Positions 44,741-53,540 of a stretch of DNA of 64,000 nucleotides are shown in pieces (positions within the stretch are counted from its first letter, which is position 1; every line of letters starts with the position of its first letter). A program made the position numbers and the translations under genes. The DNA is from Streptomyces pinistramenti (GTDB taxonomy: Bacteria; Actinomycetota; Actinomycetes; Streptomycetales; Streptomycetaceae): contig NZ_JAJCXB010000040.1 in assembly GCF_020564935.1 (NCBI RefSeq), forward strand, positions 1-64,000. Direction: 5' to 3'. The notes beneath the pieces were generated by a model. It made no database searches and was not told the origin of the DNA. It saw nothing but the letters and a program-made list of their open reading frames with translations.

Positions 44741-44880
44741 ACCGGTCTTGACGCTCCCTCCTGAGGGAGGGGGTCTCACGGCTCGCGCCGTGATGCTTTC
44801 TGTTTCATCGCCGACTGTCCTGCTGCGCAGGAGTCCGTTTCCTCTCCGTCCTGAAGGCGGAGTATCCACGGAGGAATCTG
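44741..44880 (+). promoter_or_regulatory. Highly structured leader of the TauD gene
   Basis: The stretch contains stacked hairpins: CTCCCTC/GAGGGAG (44754-44769), TCACGGC-TCGC-GCCGTGA (44776-44793), a TCCTGC...GCAGGA arm pair (about 44818-44833) and CTCCG...CGGAG just before the GGAGGA site (ending 44877). It resembles a repeated leader I associate with Streptomyces genes and with transcribed ends of IS200/IS605 (TnpB) elements. It could be an attenuator or a relic element end; the resemblance is from memory. Confidence 0.4.
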
Positions 44881-45816
44881 ATGACCGAGAACACCGAGAT
44901 CATCGAGAACGCTGTCGTCACCCCGTACGGCTCGGGGACCGGGTTGCTGGTGCAGCCGCGCGGCGGCCGCAGGGACCTGTCGGCGCTGGTGCCGGCGGAG
45001 GTGGTGCGTGCTTTGGGGAGGGCCGGGTTCCTGCTGTTGCGGGGCTGGGAGGCGGGTCTGGAGGCGTTTTCCGCGTTCGTCGAGTCGCACTCCGAGCGGG
45101 TCACTCTCGATCCGGCCCGTTCCTTTCACGGTGGTACCACCGCGCAGAAGGTGGATGCCGGGTATGACGCGGTGGGGCTGCATCTGGAGAACGGCAACAG
45201 TCCGTTCGCGCCGACGCTCACCTGGTTCTACTGCCAGAAGGCGGCGTCGGCCGGTTCGCAGACCACGGTGTGTGACGGCTACCGGGTCTGGGAGGCGCTG
45301 AGCCCGCAGACCCGTGCGCTCTTCGATGCCCGGGACATTGTGTATACGCGGCGGGTGGAGGAGGCGAAGTGGAAGGGGTTCGCGGCTTTCCATCTGGGGA
45401 CCGAGGATGTTGCTTCGGTGACCGTGGAGCAGTTGCGGGAGCTGGCGCGGGGGGAGGGTGAGACCGTGATCGAGCCTCTTGGTGACGGTGCGATCCGTTA
45501 TGCGTACCGGATCCCGGCTGTGCACGGCACGGTCTTCGGGGCGCGTCCGGCGTTTGCCAACAGCATTCTGGGCCCCTCGAATCACTATGAGAAGCCGCGG
45601 ATCACGTTCCCTGACGGTGTGGATGTTCCCGAGGCGGTGCTGGCGGAGCTGGCGGAGGTCACCGAGGAGCAGACCGAGCAGCTGGACTGGGTGGACGGTG
45701 ATGTCGCTTTGATCGACAACACGCGGGTCATGCACGGCCGTCGGCCGATCGTCGATGCGCAGCGCACGATCTTCAATGCCCAGAGCGACCTGGATAGGCA
45801 GCTTCTGGCCGTGTGA
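44881..45816 (+). CDS. TauD/TfdA-family Fe(II)/2-oxoglutarate dioxygenase
   Basis: A 311-residue non-heme iron oxygenase. DAVGLHLENGNSPFAPTLTW holds the H-x-E of the metal triad. LIDNTRVMHGRRPI holds the distal histidine, and the arginine for 2-oxoglutarate is in the following segment (RTIFNAQSDL region). GGAGGA precedes the ATG at 44881. It is the last gene of the plus-strand cassette, set apart by a structured leader. It should hydroxylate, desaturate or oxidatively cleave the acyl or amino product of this operon; the substrate is unknown. Confidence 0.88.
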   Translation: MTENTEIIENAVVTPYGSGTGLLVQPRGGRRDLSALVPAEVVRALGRAGFLLLRGWEAGLEAFSAFVESHSERVTLDPARSFHGGTTAQKVDAGYDAVGLHLENGNSPFAPTLTWFYCQKAASAGSQTTVCDGYRVWEALSPQTRALFDARDIVYTRRVEEAKWKGFAAFHLGTEDVASVTVEQLRELARGEGETVIEPLGDGAIRYAYRIPAVHGTVFGARPAFANSILGPSNHYEKPRITFPDGVDVPEAVLAELAEVTEEQTEQLDWVDGDVALIDNTRVMHGRRPIVDAQRTIFNAQSDLDRQLLAV

Positions 45817-45837
45817 GCGGGGCGTCTGCCCGGCTTC

Positions 45838-45869
45838 GGGCCCCGGTCGGCAGTTGCCGGCCGGGGCCC
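45838..45869. terminator. Bidirectional terminator between TauD and esterase genes
   Basis: GGGCCCCGG pairs with CCGGGGCCC around a 14-base loop, in the 60-base gap between two convergent genes. Confidence 0.65.
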
Positions 45870-45876
45870 GGTCGTG

Positions 45877-47487
45877 TCAGGAGGCGTCGGGTGTGCCGGT
45901 GTGTGCCTGCCAGAGTTCTTCGCGTCCCGGCTCCAGGAGGGAGGGGCGGATGGTGTCGGCGGGGGTGGCGCCGAGGGTGCGGATGGCGGGGCGGTCGGGG
46001 TGGTGGGCGGGCCAGTTGGTGTGGGGGGCGGGGGTGCCGGTGCGGACGAAGGCGCCCCACAGGGCGCGCATCTGGCGGCGCAGGTGGGTCATGGTGTTCT
46101 GGTCGGTGCCTTCGAAGAGGGGGGCGTGGCGGGCTTCTTCGCGGCCCAGCAGGAAGGGGATGTCCAGGCAGTGGCAGGCCCGCAGGGCCTGGTGGCGGCC
46201 GGGGAGCTGCCAGTCGAAGCGGTAGAGCCAGGTGCGGGCGCCGTGGGTGTGCAGGGTGTCGGCGAAGTCCTGGGTGGGTGCGGCGAAGAACGCGTCGGTT
46301 TTGAGGTCCTCGAATGCGGCGGTCAGTGCCTGGGAGGGTGCGGGGGCGGCGGCTGTGTAGCGTGCCAGCGCTTCGTCGGCGCGGGGGCCGAACTCGGCGC
46401 GGAATTGGGCCAGTACCGCTTCCCGGTCGGGTCCTTCGGTCTGCCGGCCGAACCACAGGGCGCATTCGTGGCGGGTGGTGCCGAGCAGGATTTCGGTGCC
46501 GTCCAGGGGCGGGGAGTGGCGTAGTGCCCGGGTGAGGTCTGCGGCGACGACGGTGGTGTCCGCGACGAGCTGGAAGGGGGGCCGTACGTCGCCGGGCGGG
46601 CGGGGGCGGGTCAGTATGTGCTGCTGGGCGGCGCGTATCTGTTCGGCCGATGCCGTGCGCAGTTGCTGTGGGCCGGCCGCGCCCGCCGCGGTGCGGAAGA
46701 GGTCGGCGGTTTCGGCGGCTGCCTGCCGGGTCAGCGGGGCCATGCCGAGGGGGGCGCTGTGCAGCAGTGCGCGCCGGAACAGCGGGCGTACCTGGGGCAG
46801 GGCCAGCAGGGCGGCCAGGGCTTGTCCGCCGGCCGACTGTCCGGCGACCGCGATGCGTTCGGGGTCGCCGCCGAATGCGGTGATCTCTGCCCGGATCCAG
46901 CGCAGGGCCGCGATCTGGTCGAGCAGGCCGGCGTTGGTGGTGAAGCCGTCCGGGGAGGCGGTGCGGAAGGTCAGCTGTGTGCCGGTGCCTTCGATCGTTG
47001 CGGGTTCGGCTTCGTGTGGTGCGAGGAATCCCAGTGCGCCCAGGCGGTAGTTGACGAGGACGACGACCAGGTTTTCCTGGGCGGCCAGTTCCGCGCCGTC
47101 GTAGCGCGGCAGGTCGGCGCCGCCGGTCAGGAAGCTGCCGCCGGGCAGCCACACCAGTACCGGGCGTGCGCGGCCGCCGGGGCCCGGGGTCCAGATGTTC
47201 ACCGTCAGGCAGGCTTCGGTCTGTGGCGTCTGGGGGTCGGCCATCAACGTGCCGACGGGTGAGGGGAGTTGGAGGGGGACGGTGCCGCGGGGGCCGGCGG
47301 CGTCGAGCGGTTCGTGCCACGGTGGCGGCTCGGCGGGCGGGGCGAAGCGCAGGGGTCCTGTGGGGGGCGCGGCGTAGGGCACGCCGCGGAAGGCGGCCAC
47401 GCGTGCGTCGGGCCCTTCGCGCCGGCCGCGTACGGGCCCCTGGGAGACCTGTACGTGGACGTCTGCGCTCTGGTTCGTCAGTGCCAT
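45877..47487 (-). CDS. Type-B carboxylesterase
   Basis: A 536-residue alpha/beta hydrolase of the cholinesterase/carboxylesterase family. FRGVPYAAPPTGPLRFAPP and ACLTVNIWTPG are the family's N-terminal signatures. VLVWLPGGSFLTGGA supplies the oxyanion hole, IAVAGQSAGGQALAALLALP the G-x-S-x-G nucleophile, and CHCLDIPFLLG the region of the acid/histidine partners. No signal peptide, so it is cytoplasmic. The ATG at 47487 begins the conserved start; a GTG at 47520 is an alternative. It sits between the LuxR regulator and the aminotransferase cassette. It might cleave an ester or acyl group of the dithiolopyrrolone or another product. Confidence 0.9.
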   Translation of the reverse strand: MALTNQSADVHVQVSQGPVRGRREGPDARVAAFRGVPYAAPPTGPLRFAPPAEPPPWHEPLDAAGPRGTVPLQLPSPVGTLMADPQTPQTEACLTVNIWTPGPGGRARPVLVWLPGGSFLTGGADLPRYDGAELAAQENLVVVLVNYRLGALGFLAPHEAEPATIEGTGTQLTFRTASPDGFTTNAGLLDQIAALRWIRAEITAFGGDPERIAVAGQSAGGQALAALLALPQVRPLFRRALLHSAPLGMAPLTRQAAAETADLFRTAAGAAGPQQLRTASAEQIRAAQQHILTRPRPPGDVRPPFQLVADTTVVAADLTRALRHSPPLDGTEILLGTTRHECALWFGRQTEGPDREAVLAQFRAEFGPRADEALARYTAAAPAPSQALTAAFEDLKTDAFFAAPTQDFADTLHTHGARTWLYRFDWQLPGRHQALRACHCLDIPFLLGREEARHAPLFEGTDQNTMTHLRRQMRALWGAFVRTGTPAPHTNWPAHHPDRPAIRTLGATPADTIRPSLLEPGREELWQAHTGTPDAS

Positions 47488-47536
47488 GCGTCGGTTCTTC
47501 TTCCTCTGCTGTGCGGTCACCGGGCGGGTTCCGCGG

Positions 47537-50491
47537 TCATTTGGCGATCCGGCTGGGTGTCCGGCCGGACGGGGTGTTCGCCAGCACGTGGCGGGCGAGT
47601 TCCACCCGCCGGGAGATTCCCAGCTTGGCGAAGGAGTGCCGCAGGTGGGAGTCGATGGTGTGGGTGGACAGGGAGAGCCGGCTGGCTACTTGGCGGTTGG
47701 TCAGTCCGTCGGCGACCAGCCGCACCACGCGCAGCTCCGACGGTGTCAGGTTGCTCCAGCCCTCGCCCGGCCCGCCCGCCTCCGTCTGCTGGGGGGCCGG
47801 CCCGTCGGGCGGGCGGGGCGGCTCCCCCGGGCCCCGCACCGCGGCCGTTTTGACGGTGCCGGGCGTGGTGCCGGGGGTGGTGCCGGGGGCTGGGGGGCTG
47901 CCCAGCCGGCGCTGGATCCGGTTGCGGCCCTGGACCGCGCCGCTGGTCATGTAGATCCGCTGGGCCTCGGTCAGCCGGGCGGCGGCGTCGCGTTGCCGTC
48001 CGGCCCGCAGTGCCGCCGCCCCGGCGTCCTCCAGGGCGGAGGCCAGTGCCAGCGGGTGGCTGCTGCCGCGCAGGACGCGGACCGCCCGGCCCAGTGCGGC
48101 CGGGTCGCCGGTCTGGAGGCCCTGGGCGTGCAGTGCCGCTCCCGTGACGGCGGGGACGCCGGGGTTGCGGCGGGCCAGCTGCTGTGCGGCCGCGGTCATT
48201 TCCGCTGCCTGCCGGTCGGCTCCTGCCCGGCGTGCCATGCGTACCAGGTGCGGCAGGACGAGGGGGTCGGCGGTCAGGAACGGCAGGTGTTCGGCGGGGG
48301 TGTCGTAGAGGTGGCGCAGGTGTGCGACGGCGGCGCCGGAGTGTCCTTGTGCGTCGAGGTGGACCGCGCCGGCGAATGCCGCGAGTGAGCCCAGCAGTCC
48401 TGGCGGGCCGGTCTCGGCGGGTGTGACGCGGACGAGGACGCCGGCTGCTTCTCCCGGGTCGTCGCGCAGGGTGGCGATGAGGGAGAGCAGGGCGGACAGT
48501 GCCCCTTCCAGTGGCGAGGTGCCGGTGCCGGCTGCGGCCTGCAGGCCGAGCTGTGCCTGGTGTGCGGCCTGGGTCAGCCGTCCGCAGGCCCATTCCTGCT
48601 GTGCTTTGACCAGGTGCAGGGCCGGGGCGGGGCCGGGGCGGCCGGGGCGGTCGTGGACTTCGCGCAGTACGTCGGCGGCTTCCAGCGGGTGGCCGTAGGA
48701 GGTCAGTGCGGAGGCCAGCCACAGCCGGAGCAGTTCGCCGGTGCCGTCTTCGGTGCTGTCGTGGTGGGTGTGGGCGGTGACGGCCTCGTGTGCCCGGTGT
48801 GCCGAGCAGGCGAGGTCGCCGGTGTCCCGGGCGGTCAGGCTGAGGGCGGCGTCGGCCAGGGCCACCACGGTCCGGTCGCCGAGCACTGCGCCCAGTTGGA
48901 GGGCGCAGCGTGCGGTGCGGTCGGCTTCCTGGCGGCCGCCGGGGCGCAGTGCCGCGCAGAGGGCTTGGAGGGCGTAGACCTGGGCGCGCAGGCTCCGTTG
49001 CGGTGCGGCCTCGCGCAGTGCCCGCTCCAGGTGGCCGGCGAGGTCGGCGGCGTGGCCGGTGTGGAGGGTGAGTACGGCCAGTTCCCGGGCCGCGCGGGCG
49101 CCGGTGGGGGTTTCCCAGCGGGCCTGGGCCAGTGCTTCGCGGGCCAGGGCGGCTGCCTGTGGTGCGTCGCCGGTCTCGGTGAGCAGGTGCACGGCGGTGG
49201 TGACGGGGGTGGCGGCGACGGGTTCGTAGGCGCGCAGGCGGCGCAGCAGCCGGCGTGCGGTGTCCCGGGCTGCGGGTGCCGGGTCCGGTGCGGGTGTCTG
49301 GGGCTGCAGGAGGTGGGCTGCGGGTTCGGTGTTCTCGGTGTCGCTGCCGAGTACGGCGTGGGTGGTCACTTCGGTGCCGCGGCGGCCTTCTGCCCGGTAG
49401 GTGCGGGCCACTTCGGCGTGCAGTGCCTGGCGTACGGGGCCGAGGAGGGTGGTGTAGAGGGCCTGGCGGACGAGCGGGGCGCGGAAGGCGAGCAGGGGTC
49501 CGGTGTCTGCGAGGAGTCCGGCGTCGACTGCTTCCTGGGCTGCCGCTGCCAGTGCCATGGTGGTGGTGTCGGCCAGGGCGGCGGCGTGTCTGAGGGAGAA
49601 GGCGTCGCCTAATAAGGAGCCGGTGCGCAGGACGTCGTAGGTCTTCTGGGACAGTCCGTGCCAGAGGGGGGCGATGGCCTGGGCGCAGCCTTCGGGCAGT
49701 TCCCGGCCGCGTATGCGTGTGGTGCCGTTTTCGGTGTGTATGCGTCCTTCGGTGTGCAGGAGGCGGATGAGTTTTGTGAGCAGGAAGGGGTTGCCGGCGG
49801 TGGTGGCGAGGAGCTGGTCGGCGGCCGGGTCGGGGGTGCCGCCGAGCAGTTGGCCGGCCAGTTGGCGGGTGGCCGGGCCGTCCAGTGGTGCCAGGGGGAT
49901 CACGTGGGCGGCTTCTTCGGCGAACCGGGTGAATGCCTCGCGGGCGGAGCGTTCGCGTGGCACGTCGGTGTGGGCCAGCAGCCACAGGACGGGTGCGTCG
50001 GCCAGGCGGTGGACGAGGTCGGTCAGTGCGGCGAGGGTGAGGGGGTCCGCCCACTGGGTGCCGTCGATGGTGAGGAGCAGTCCGCTGCGGGCGGCGCGGC
50101 GGGTGATCAGGGTGCCCAGGTGGGTGATGAGCCGTCCCCAGCCTGCGGGTTGGGCGGGCAGGGCGGCGAGTTCTTCTGCTTCGCGGGGGTCGATGACCGG
50201 TAGCGGTCCGTCGCTCAGGGCGGCGAACAGTGGGCCCAGGGCGGTGCGTGGGGCGAGTTCGGCGACTCTGGTGCCGGCGGCGTTGATGCCGCGTGCGGCG
50301 GCTTCGCGGGCGGTGGCTTCCAGCAGTCGGCGTTTGCCCAGTCCGAAGGGTCCGGTCAGTACCAGGCAGCGTCCTTGGCCGGCCGCGGTGGCGTCCAGGC
50401 CGGCCCGCAGTAGTGCCAGTTCCGTTTCCCGTCCGGTAAGAGGGCGTTCCTCTGCGGCCGGTGCCCAGCTCTTGTGCTCCACCACGTTCAC
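47537..50491 (-). CDS. Large LuxR-family (LAL/AAA-type) regulator
   Basis: A 984-residue regulator with an N-terminal NTPase domain, a long TPR-like helical middle and a C-terminal LuxR helix-turn-helix (LTPSELRVVRLVADGLTNRQ, VASRLSLSTHTIDSHLRHSF). Such LAL proteins are typical pathway activators. The Walker A segment reads TGPFGLGKRR, with arginine in place of the usual Thr/Ser, and the Walker B is TIDGTQWAD instead of D-D, so ATP hydrolysis may be impaired. The first start is GTG at 50491; a GTG two codons on (50485) has a better-spaced GAGAGGTGA. It lies next to the GntR gene and the dithiolopyrrolone genes and probably activates them. Confidence 0.9.
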   Translation of the reverse strand: MNVVEHKSWAPAAEERPLTGRETELALLRAGLDATAAGQGRCLVLTGPFGLGKRRLLEATAREAAARGINAAGTRVAELAPRTALGPLFAALSDGPLPVIDPREAEELAALPAQPAGWGRLITHLGTLITRRAARSGLLLTIDGTQWADPLTLAALTDLVHRLADAPVLWLLAHTDVPRERSAREAFTRFAEEAAHVIPLAPLDGPATRQLAGQLLGGTPDPAADQLLATTAGNPFLLTKLIRLLHTEGRIHTENGTTRIRGRELPEGCAQAIAPLWHGLSQKTYDVLRTGSLLGDAFSLRHAAALADTTTMALAAAAQEAVDAGLLADTGPLLAFRAPLVRQALYTTLLGPVRQALHAEVARTYRAEGRRGTEVTTHAVLGSDTENTEPAAHLLQPQTPAPDPAPAARDTARRLLRRLRAYEPVAATPVTTAVHLLTETGDAPQAAALAREALAQARWETPTGARAARELAVLTLHTGHAADLAGHLERALREAAPQRSLRAQVYALQALCAALRPGGRQEADRTARCALQLGAVLGDRTVVALADAALSLTARDTGDLACSAHRAHEAVTAHTHHDSTEDGTGELLRLWLASALTSYGHPLEAADVLREVHDRPGRPGPAPALHLVKAQQEWACGRLTQAAHQAQLGLQAAAGTGTSPLEGALSALLSLIATLRDDPGEAAGVLVRVTPAETGPPGLLGSLAAFAGAVHLDAQGHSGAAVAHLRHLYDTPAEHLPFLTADPLVLPHLVRMARRAGADRQAAEMTAAAQQLARRNPGVPAVTGAALHAQGLQTGDPAALGRAVRVLRGSSHPLALASALEDAGAAALRAGRQRDAAARLTEAQRIYMTSGAVQGRNRIQRRLGSPPAPGTTPGTTPGTVKTAAVRGPGEPPRPPDGPAPQQTEAGGPGEGWSNLTPSELRVVRLVADGLTNRQVASRLSLSTHTIDSHLRHSFAKLGISRRVELARHVLANTPSGRTPSRIAK

Positions 50492-50506
50492 CTCTCTGCG
50501 ATCCGG

Positions 50507-51223
50507 TTACCGCTGCCGTCTGGTGCTCCTGGCGTTGTGGCGTGCCAGCAGGCCGTCCAGGGCGTCCAGGCTGGCACGGGCGATCTGCCGGGCCGCTGCG
50601 GAGGCGTCTTCGGGGCGTCCGTCCTGGATTGCCTGGACCAGCGTTTCGTGGGGCTGTGCCCGGTAGGTGGGCTGGATGTCCTGTCGGGTGAAGAGGTCCA
50701 GGCTCTGCTGGAGGCGTCCGGCGAAGAAGCGGTAGCTCTCGGTCAGTGCGGCGTTGTGGGCGGCGCCGACGACGGCCAGGTGCATCGAGGCGTCCCGGCG
50801 GGCGAGGTTGCCGGTTTCGTCCGCGGCGGCCTGGCGGCGTTCGCGGAGCAGTTCCCACAGGCGGGTCAGGTCGCGTTCGGTGCGGCGTTGTGCGGCGAAG
50901 TGGGCGACCTGCACGTCGAAGCAGAGCTGTATCTCGAACACGTCGCGGACCGAGGCGAGTTCGATCTCGCGGAGCATCGGCACGGGGCTGCAGGTCGAGC
51001 GTACGTAGGTGCCTTTGCCGCGCTGGGGGGCCAGCATGCCGGTGTGTACCAGTGCGCTGACCGCCTCGCGGATGCTGGGGCGGCTGACTCCGAGGCGGGA
51101 TGCCAGTTCCCCTTCGGAGGGGATGCGGGAGCCGATGGGCCAGCTGCCGCTCTCCAGTTCGTCGTGGAGGAGGGCGATGACTTCGTGGACGGTGCGCTGC
51201 TTGCCGATGTGCCGCAGGGTCAC
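50507..51223 (-). CDS. GntR/FadR-family regulator
   Basis: A 238-residue transcription factor. The N-terminal winged helix (SGSWPIGSRIPSEGELASRL, GVSRPSIREAVSALVHTGML, APQRGKGTYVR) is a standard GntR domain. The C-terminal helical FCD-type effector domain includes DASMHLAVVGAAHNAALTES, with the histidine/aspartate positions that bind metal and a carboxylate ligand. It starts at GTG 51223 after AGGACA. It is 15 bases upstream of the LuxR gene on the same strand and likely co-transcribed. The ligand may be a pathway acid or CoA ester. Confidence 0.92.
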   Translation of the reverse strand: MTLRHIGKQRTVHEVIALLHDELESGSWPIGSRIPSEGELASRLGVSRPSIREAVSALVHTGMLAPQRGKGTYVRSTCSPVPMLREIELASVRDVFEIQLCFDVQVAHFAAQRRTERDLTRLWELLRERRQAAADETGNLARRDASMHLAVVGAAHNAALTESYRFFAGRLQQSLDLFTRQDIQPTYRAQPHETLVQAIQDGRPEDASAAARQIARASLDALDGLLARHNARSTRRQR

Positions 51224-51428
51224 GTGGTGTCCTCGGTGTCCTGGGTCCTCAGTTGTCTGGTAACTGGTGCCGGCGTCGGGGGTTTGATGATTCCCGGTGG
51301 CGGCGGGTGCGGGCCGGTCGGCGGCGATGAATCGGCGTGAACATGCGGACGGGCCGGGCCGGCGGGAAGTCGTCGCGGGCGGCGGTCCGGTGGGGCGGGC
51401 GGTCCGGTGGGGCGCCCGCCCCGTGCGT

Positions 51429-52943
51429 TCAGCGTTCGGCGTCCGCGACCGGCAGGCCGTCCGTCTGCTGTGGGGGTGTGCCGTGTGCGGCGGCCTGGTC
51501 CTGTGTGCCGTCCGTGGCGCCTGGGCGGCGCCAGGCGGCGGTGCCGCGCCATACGCACCAGGCGCCCAGCAGGCCGGCGAGTCCGATGCCGCAGAGCGAG
51601 AGCCGGGCCTCGCCCGCGGAGGCGGGGCCGCCGAGGTGGACGAGTACGCCGGCGATGGCGGAGCCGATGGCGTTGGAGACGAGCTGGACGGTGTTGATCG
51701 CGGCGGCGGCGGTGTCGCCCTCGTCTTCCGAGCGGACGCCGCCCATGATGCGGGTGGCCACGTGCGGCCAGGCGATGCCGATGCCGGCTCCGCCCAGCAG
51801 CAGGCCCACCACCCAGGCCGCGACGACCGGGGCGCCCATGTCCTGGGTGGCCAGCAGCCCGGTGACCACGAAGCCCGCCGTGATCAGCAGTGGCCCGGCC
51901 GATGCGACGCGGCTCTTGCTGCGCAGGCGGGCGACGCTCGCGCTGGGGATCTCGCCCAGGGTCCAGCCCAGGGCGATGGCGGCGCCCACGAAGCCGGCCA
52001 GCAGCGGGGCCAGGCCGGCCAGCCGCTGTCCGAACAGCGGGATGAACGCCTCGATCTGCGAGGCCATCGACAGCAGGGCGACGGCGGCGTAGCACCAGGG
52101 CAGCGGTGAGGAGAGGGAGAAGGCGGAGCGGGGCAGGATGCGCCCGCCGCGGTGCCGGTCGTGTGCGAGCGCTGCCGTCAGTGCGGCGACCGCGGCGACC
52201 AGCAGGGCGGCGAGCAGGGCTGTTGAGCCGACCACGTTGCCGATGCTGACCAGCAGGACCGCGCCGACCAGCAGGATGACGGTCAGCGGGGAGGCGACCG
52301 GGGGCACGTCGCCGGCCTTGGTCGCCGGGACGGCCAGCGGTACGACGGCGGTCACCAGCAGCGTCGCTGCCAGCAGTGTCACCAGCGCGCCGCGCCACAG
52401 GTCGAACTGGGCGAAGGCGCCGCCGACGGCCGGGCCCAGGAACGTTCCCACGCCCCACATGCCGGATACCAGTGCGGTGCCCAGCGACCACAGCCGGTCC
52501 GGCAGCAGTGACCTGATCAGGGCGTATCCGAGCCCTGCCAGGAGGCCGCCGCCCAGTCCCTGGACGAACCGGCCGGCCAGCATCGTCTCCATGGTCGGTG
52601 CCAGCGCGCACACGACCGTGCCGGCCGCGAAGGATCCGAGTGCCAGGAAGTAGGAGTTGCGGGCGCCCAGCCGCGGCAGGACCGTGCTGACCAGTGTCGA
52701 GGAGATCACCGATGCCAGCAGGAAGACCGTGGTCACCCAGGCGTAGAACTGTCCGCCGCCGATGTCCTGTACCGCGGCGGGCAGCAGGCTCGTCGTCAGG
52801 AAGACGTTTGTCGCGTACAGTCCGACGCCGCCGGCCAGCACCACGGCGACCCGCCGGTGCTCTCTTCCGAGTAAGTCCCCCCAACTGCCGTGCCCTGACG
52901 GCCCGTTTGCCTGCGCATCCTGCTCACCCTGATCACTGGACAT
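51429..52943 (-). CDS. MFS exporter under SoxR-type control
   Basis: A 504-residue transporter of the drug:H+ antiporter type with about 14 hydrophobic segments (VFLTTSLLPAAVQDIGGGQF start, LVSTVLPRLGARNSYFLALG loop, LAGRFVQGLGGGLLAGLGYA). Dithiolopyrrolone clusters encode an MFS exporter, which fits. The ATG at 52943 is chosen rather than 52964 because the probable -10 (52950-52955) lies between them. Transcription would start at the ATG itself, giving a leaderless message. The promoter has a 19-base spacer containing a SoxR-like dyad, so redox-active product should induce its own export. Confidence 0.9.
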   Translation of the reverse strand: MSSDQGEQDAQANGPSGHGSWGDLLGREHRRVAVVLAGGVGLYATNVFLTTSLLPAAVQDIGGGQFYAWVTTVFLLASVISSTLVSTVLPRLGARNSYFLALGSFAAGTVVCALAPTMETMLAGRFVQGLGGGLLAGLGYALIRSLLPDRLWSLGTALVSGMWGVGTFLGPAVGGAFAQFDLWRGALVTLLAATLLVTAVVPLAVPATKAGDVPPVASPLTVILLVGAVLLVSIGNVVGSTALLAALLVAAVAALTAALAHDRHRGGRILPRSAFSLSSPLPWCYAAVALLSMASQIEAFIPLFGQRLAGLAPLLAGFVGAAIALGWTLGEIPSASVARLRSKSRVASAGPLLITAGFVVTGLLATQDMGAPVVAAWVVGLLLGGAGIGIAWPHVATRIMGGVRSEDEGDTAAAAINTVQLVSNAIGSAIAGVLVHLGGPASAGEARLSLCGIGLAGLLGAWCVWRGTAAWRRPGATDGTQDQAAAHGTPPQQTDGLPVADAER

Positions 52944-52949
52944 GCGGCG

Positions 52950-52980
52950 AAGATAAAACCTCATCAGGACATGAGGTCAA
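52950..52980 (-). promoter_or_regulatory. SoxR-type promoter/operator of the exporter
   Basis: On the minus strand TTGACC (52975-52980), a 19-base spacer and TATCTT (52950-52955). The spacer region contains the perfect dyad ACCTCAT-N6-ATGAGGT (52958-52977 on the plus strand), close to the SoxR box core CCTCA...TGAGG. The over-long spacer is the MerR/SoxR hallmark. The divergent soxR gene starts 19 bases away. Confidence 0.85.
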
Positions 52981-52998
52981 CCCCGTATCGTCCGGGGC

Positions 52999-53463
52999 AT
53001 GTCGAACGCCCATCAGCTGCTCACCGTCGGGGAGGCCGCGCACCGCAGCGGGGCCACGGTCGCCGCCCTCCACCACTACGAGGACCTCGGCCTGCTCAGC
53101 CCGCAGCGCACCGCGGGAAACCAGCGGCGCTATCCCCGTCATCTGCTGCGCCGCATCGCGCTGATCCGTATGGCCTCAAGTGTCGGTATCCCTCTGGCCG
53201 ACATCCGCGAGGCGATGCGCACGCTCCCCGAGGACCGCGCTCCCAACCGCACCGAGTGGGAACACCTGACGGGCCTGTGGCGCGATGCCATCGAGGAGCG
53301 CATCCAGACGCTTCAGCAGATGCGTTCCCAGTTCATCGAGTGCATCGGCTGCGGCTGTCTGTCGATGAGCCGCTGCACCATCGTCAATCCGGGCGACGAA
53401 CTCGCCCCGCCGGGGACGCATTTGGGGCGGGGTGGGGGCAGGGGGCGCCGGAGGGAGGACTGA
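52999..53463 (+). CDS. soxR: Redox-sensing transcription factor SoxR
   Basis: A 154-residue MerR-family regulator. LTVGEAAHRSGATVAALHHY with EDLGLL and RIALIRMASSVGIPLADIRE form the DNA-binding domain. CIGCGCLSMSRC is the [2Fe-2S] cluster motif C-x2-C-x-C-x5-C unique to SoxR. It is oxidised by redox-cycling compounds and then activates promoters with 19-20-base spacers. It is divergent from the MFS exporter, whose promoter carries its operator. In Streptomyces SoxR responds to the organism's own redox-active metabolites, so here it likely senses the dithiolopyrrolone. Confidence 0.95.
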   Translation: MSNAHQLLTVGEAAHRSGATVAALHHYEDLGLLSPQRTAGNQRRYPRHLLRRIALIRMASSVGIPLADIREAMRTLPEDRAPNRTEWEHLTGLWRDAIEERIQTLQQMRSQFIECIGCGCLSMSRCTIVNPGDELAPPGTHLGRGGGRGRRRED

Positions 53464-53540
53464 GGCGGGTCGGGCGTCCGGGCCGGCGGGGTTCGGCTGT
53501 GGTGTCAAGTGGTGTGGGGGGCACGGGGGTTGCGGGGGGT

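Noticed and set aside
47517..50858. 1,113-codon minus-strand open frame over the LuxR gene
   Set aside because: It is a shadow of the real LuxR regulator frame: arginine/proline-rich text with no domains.
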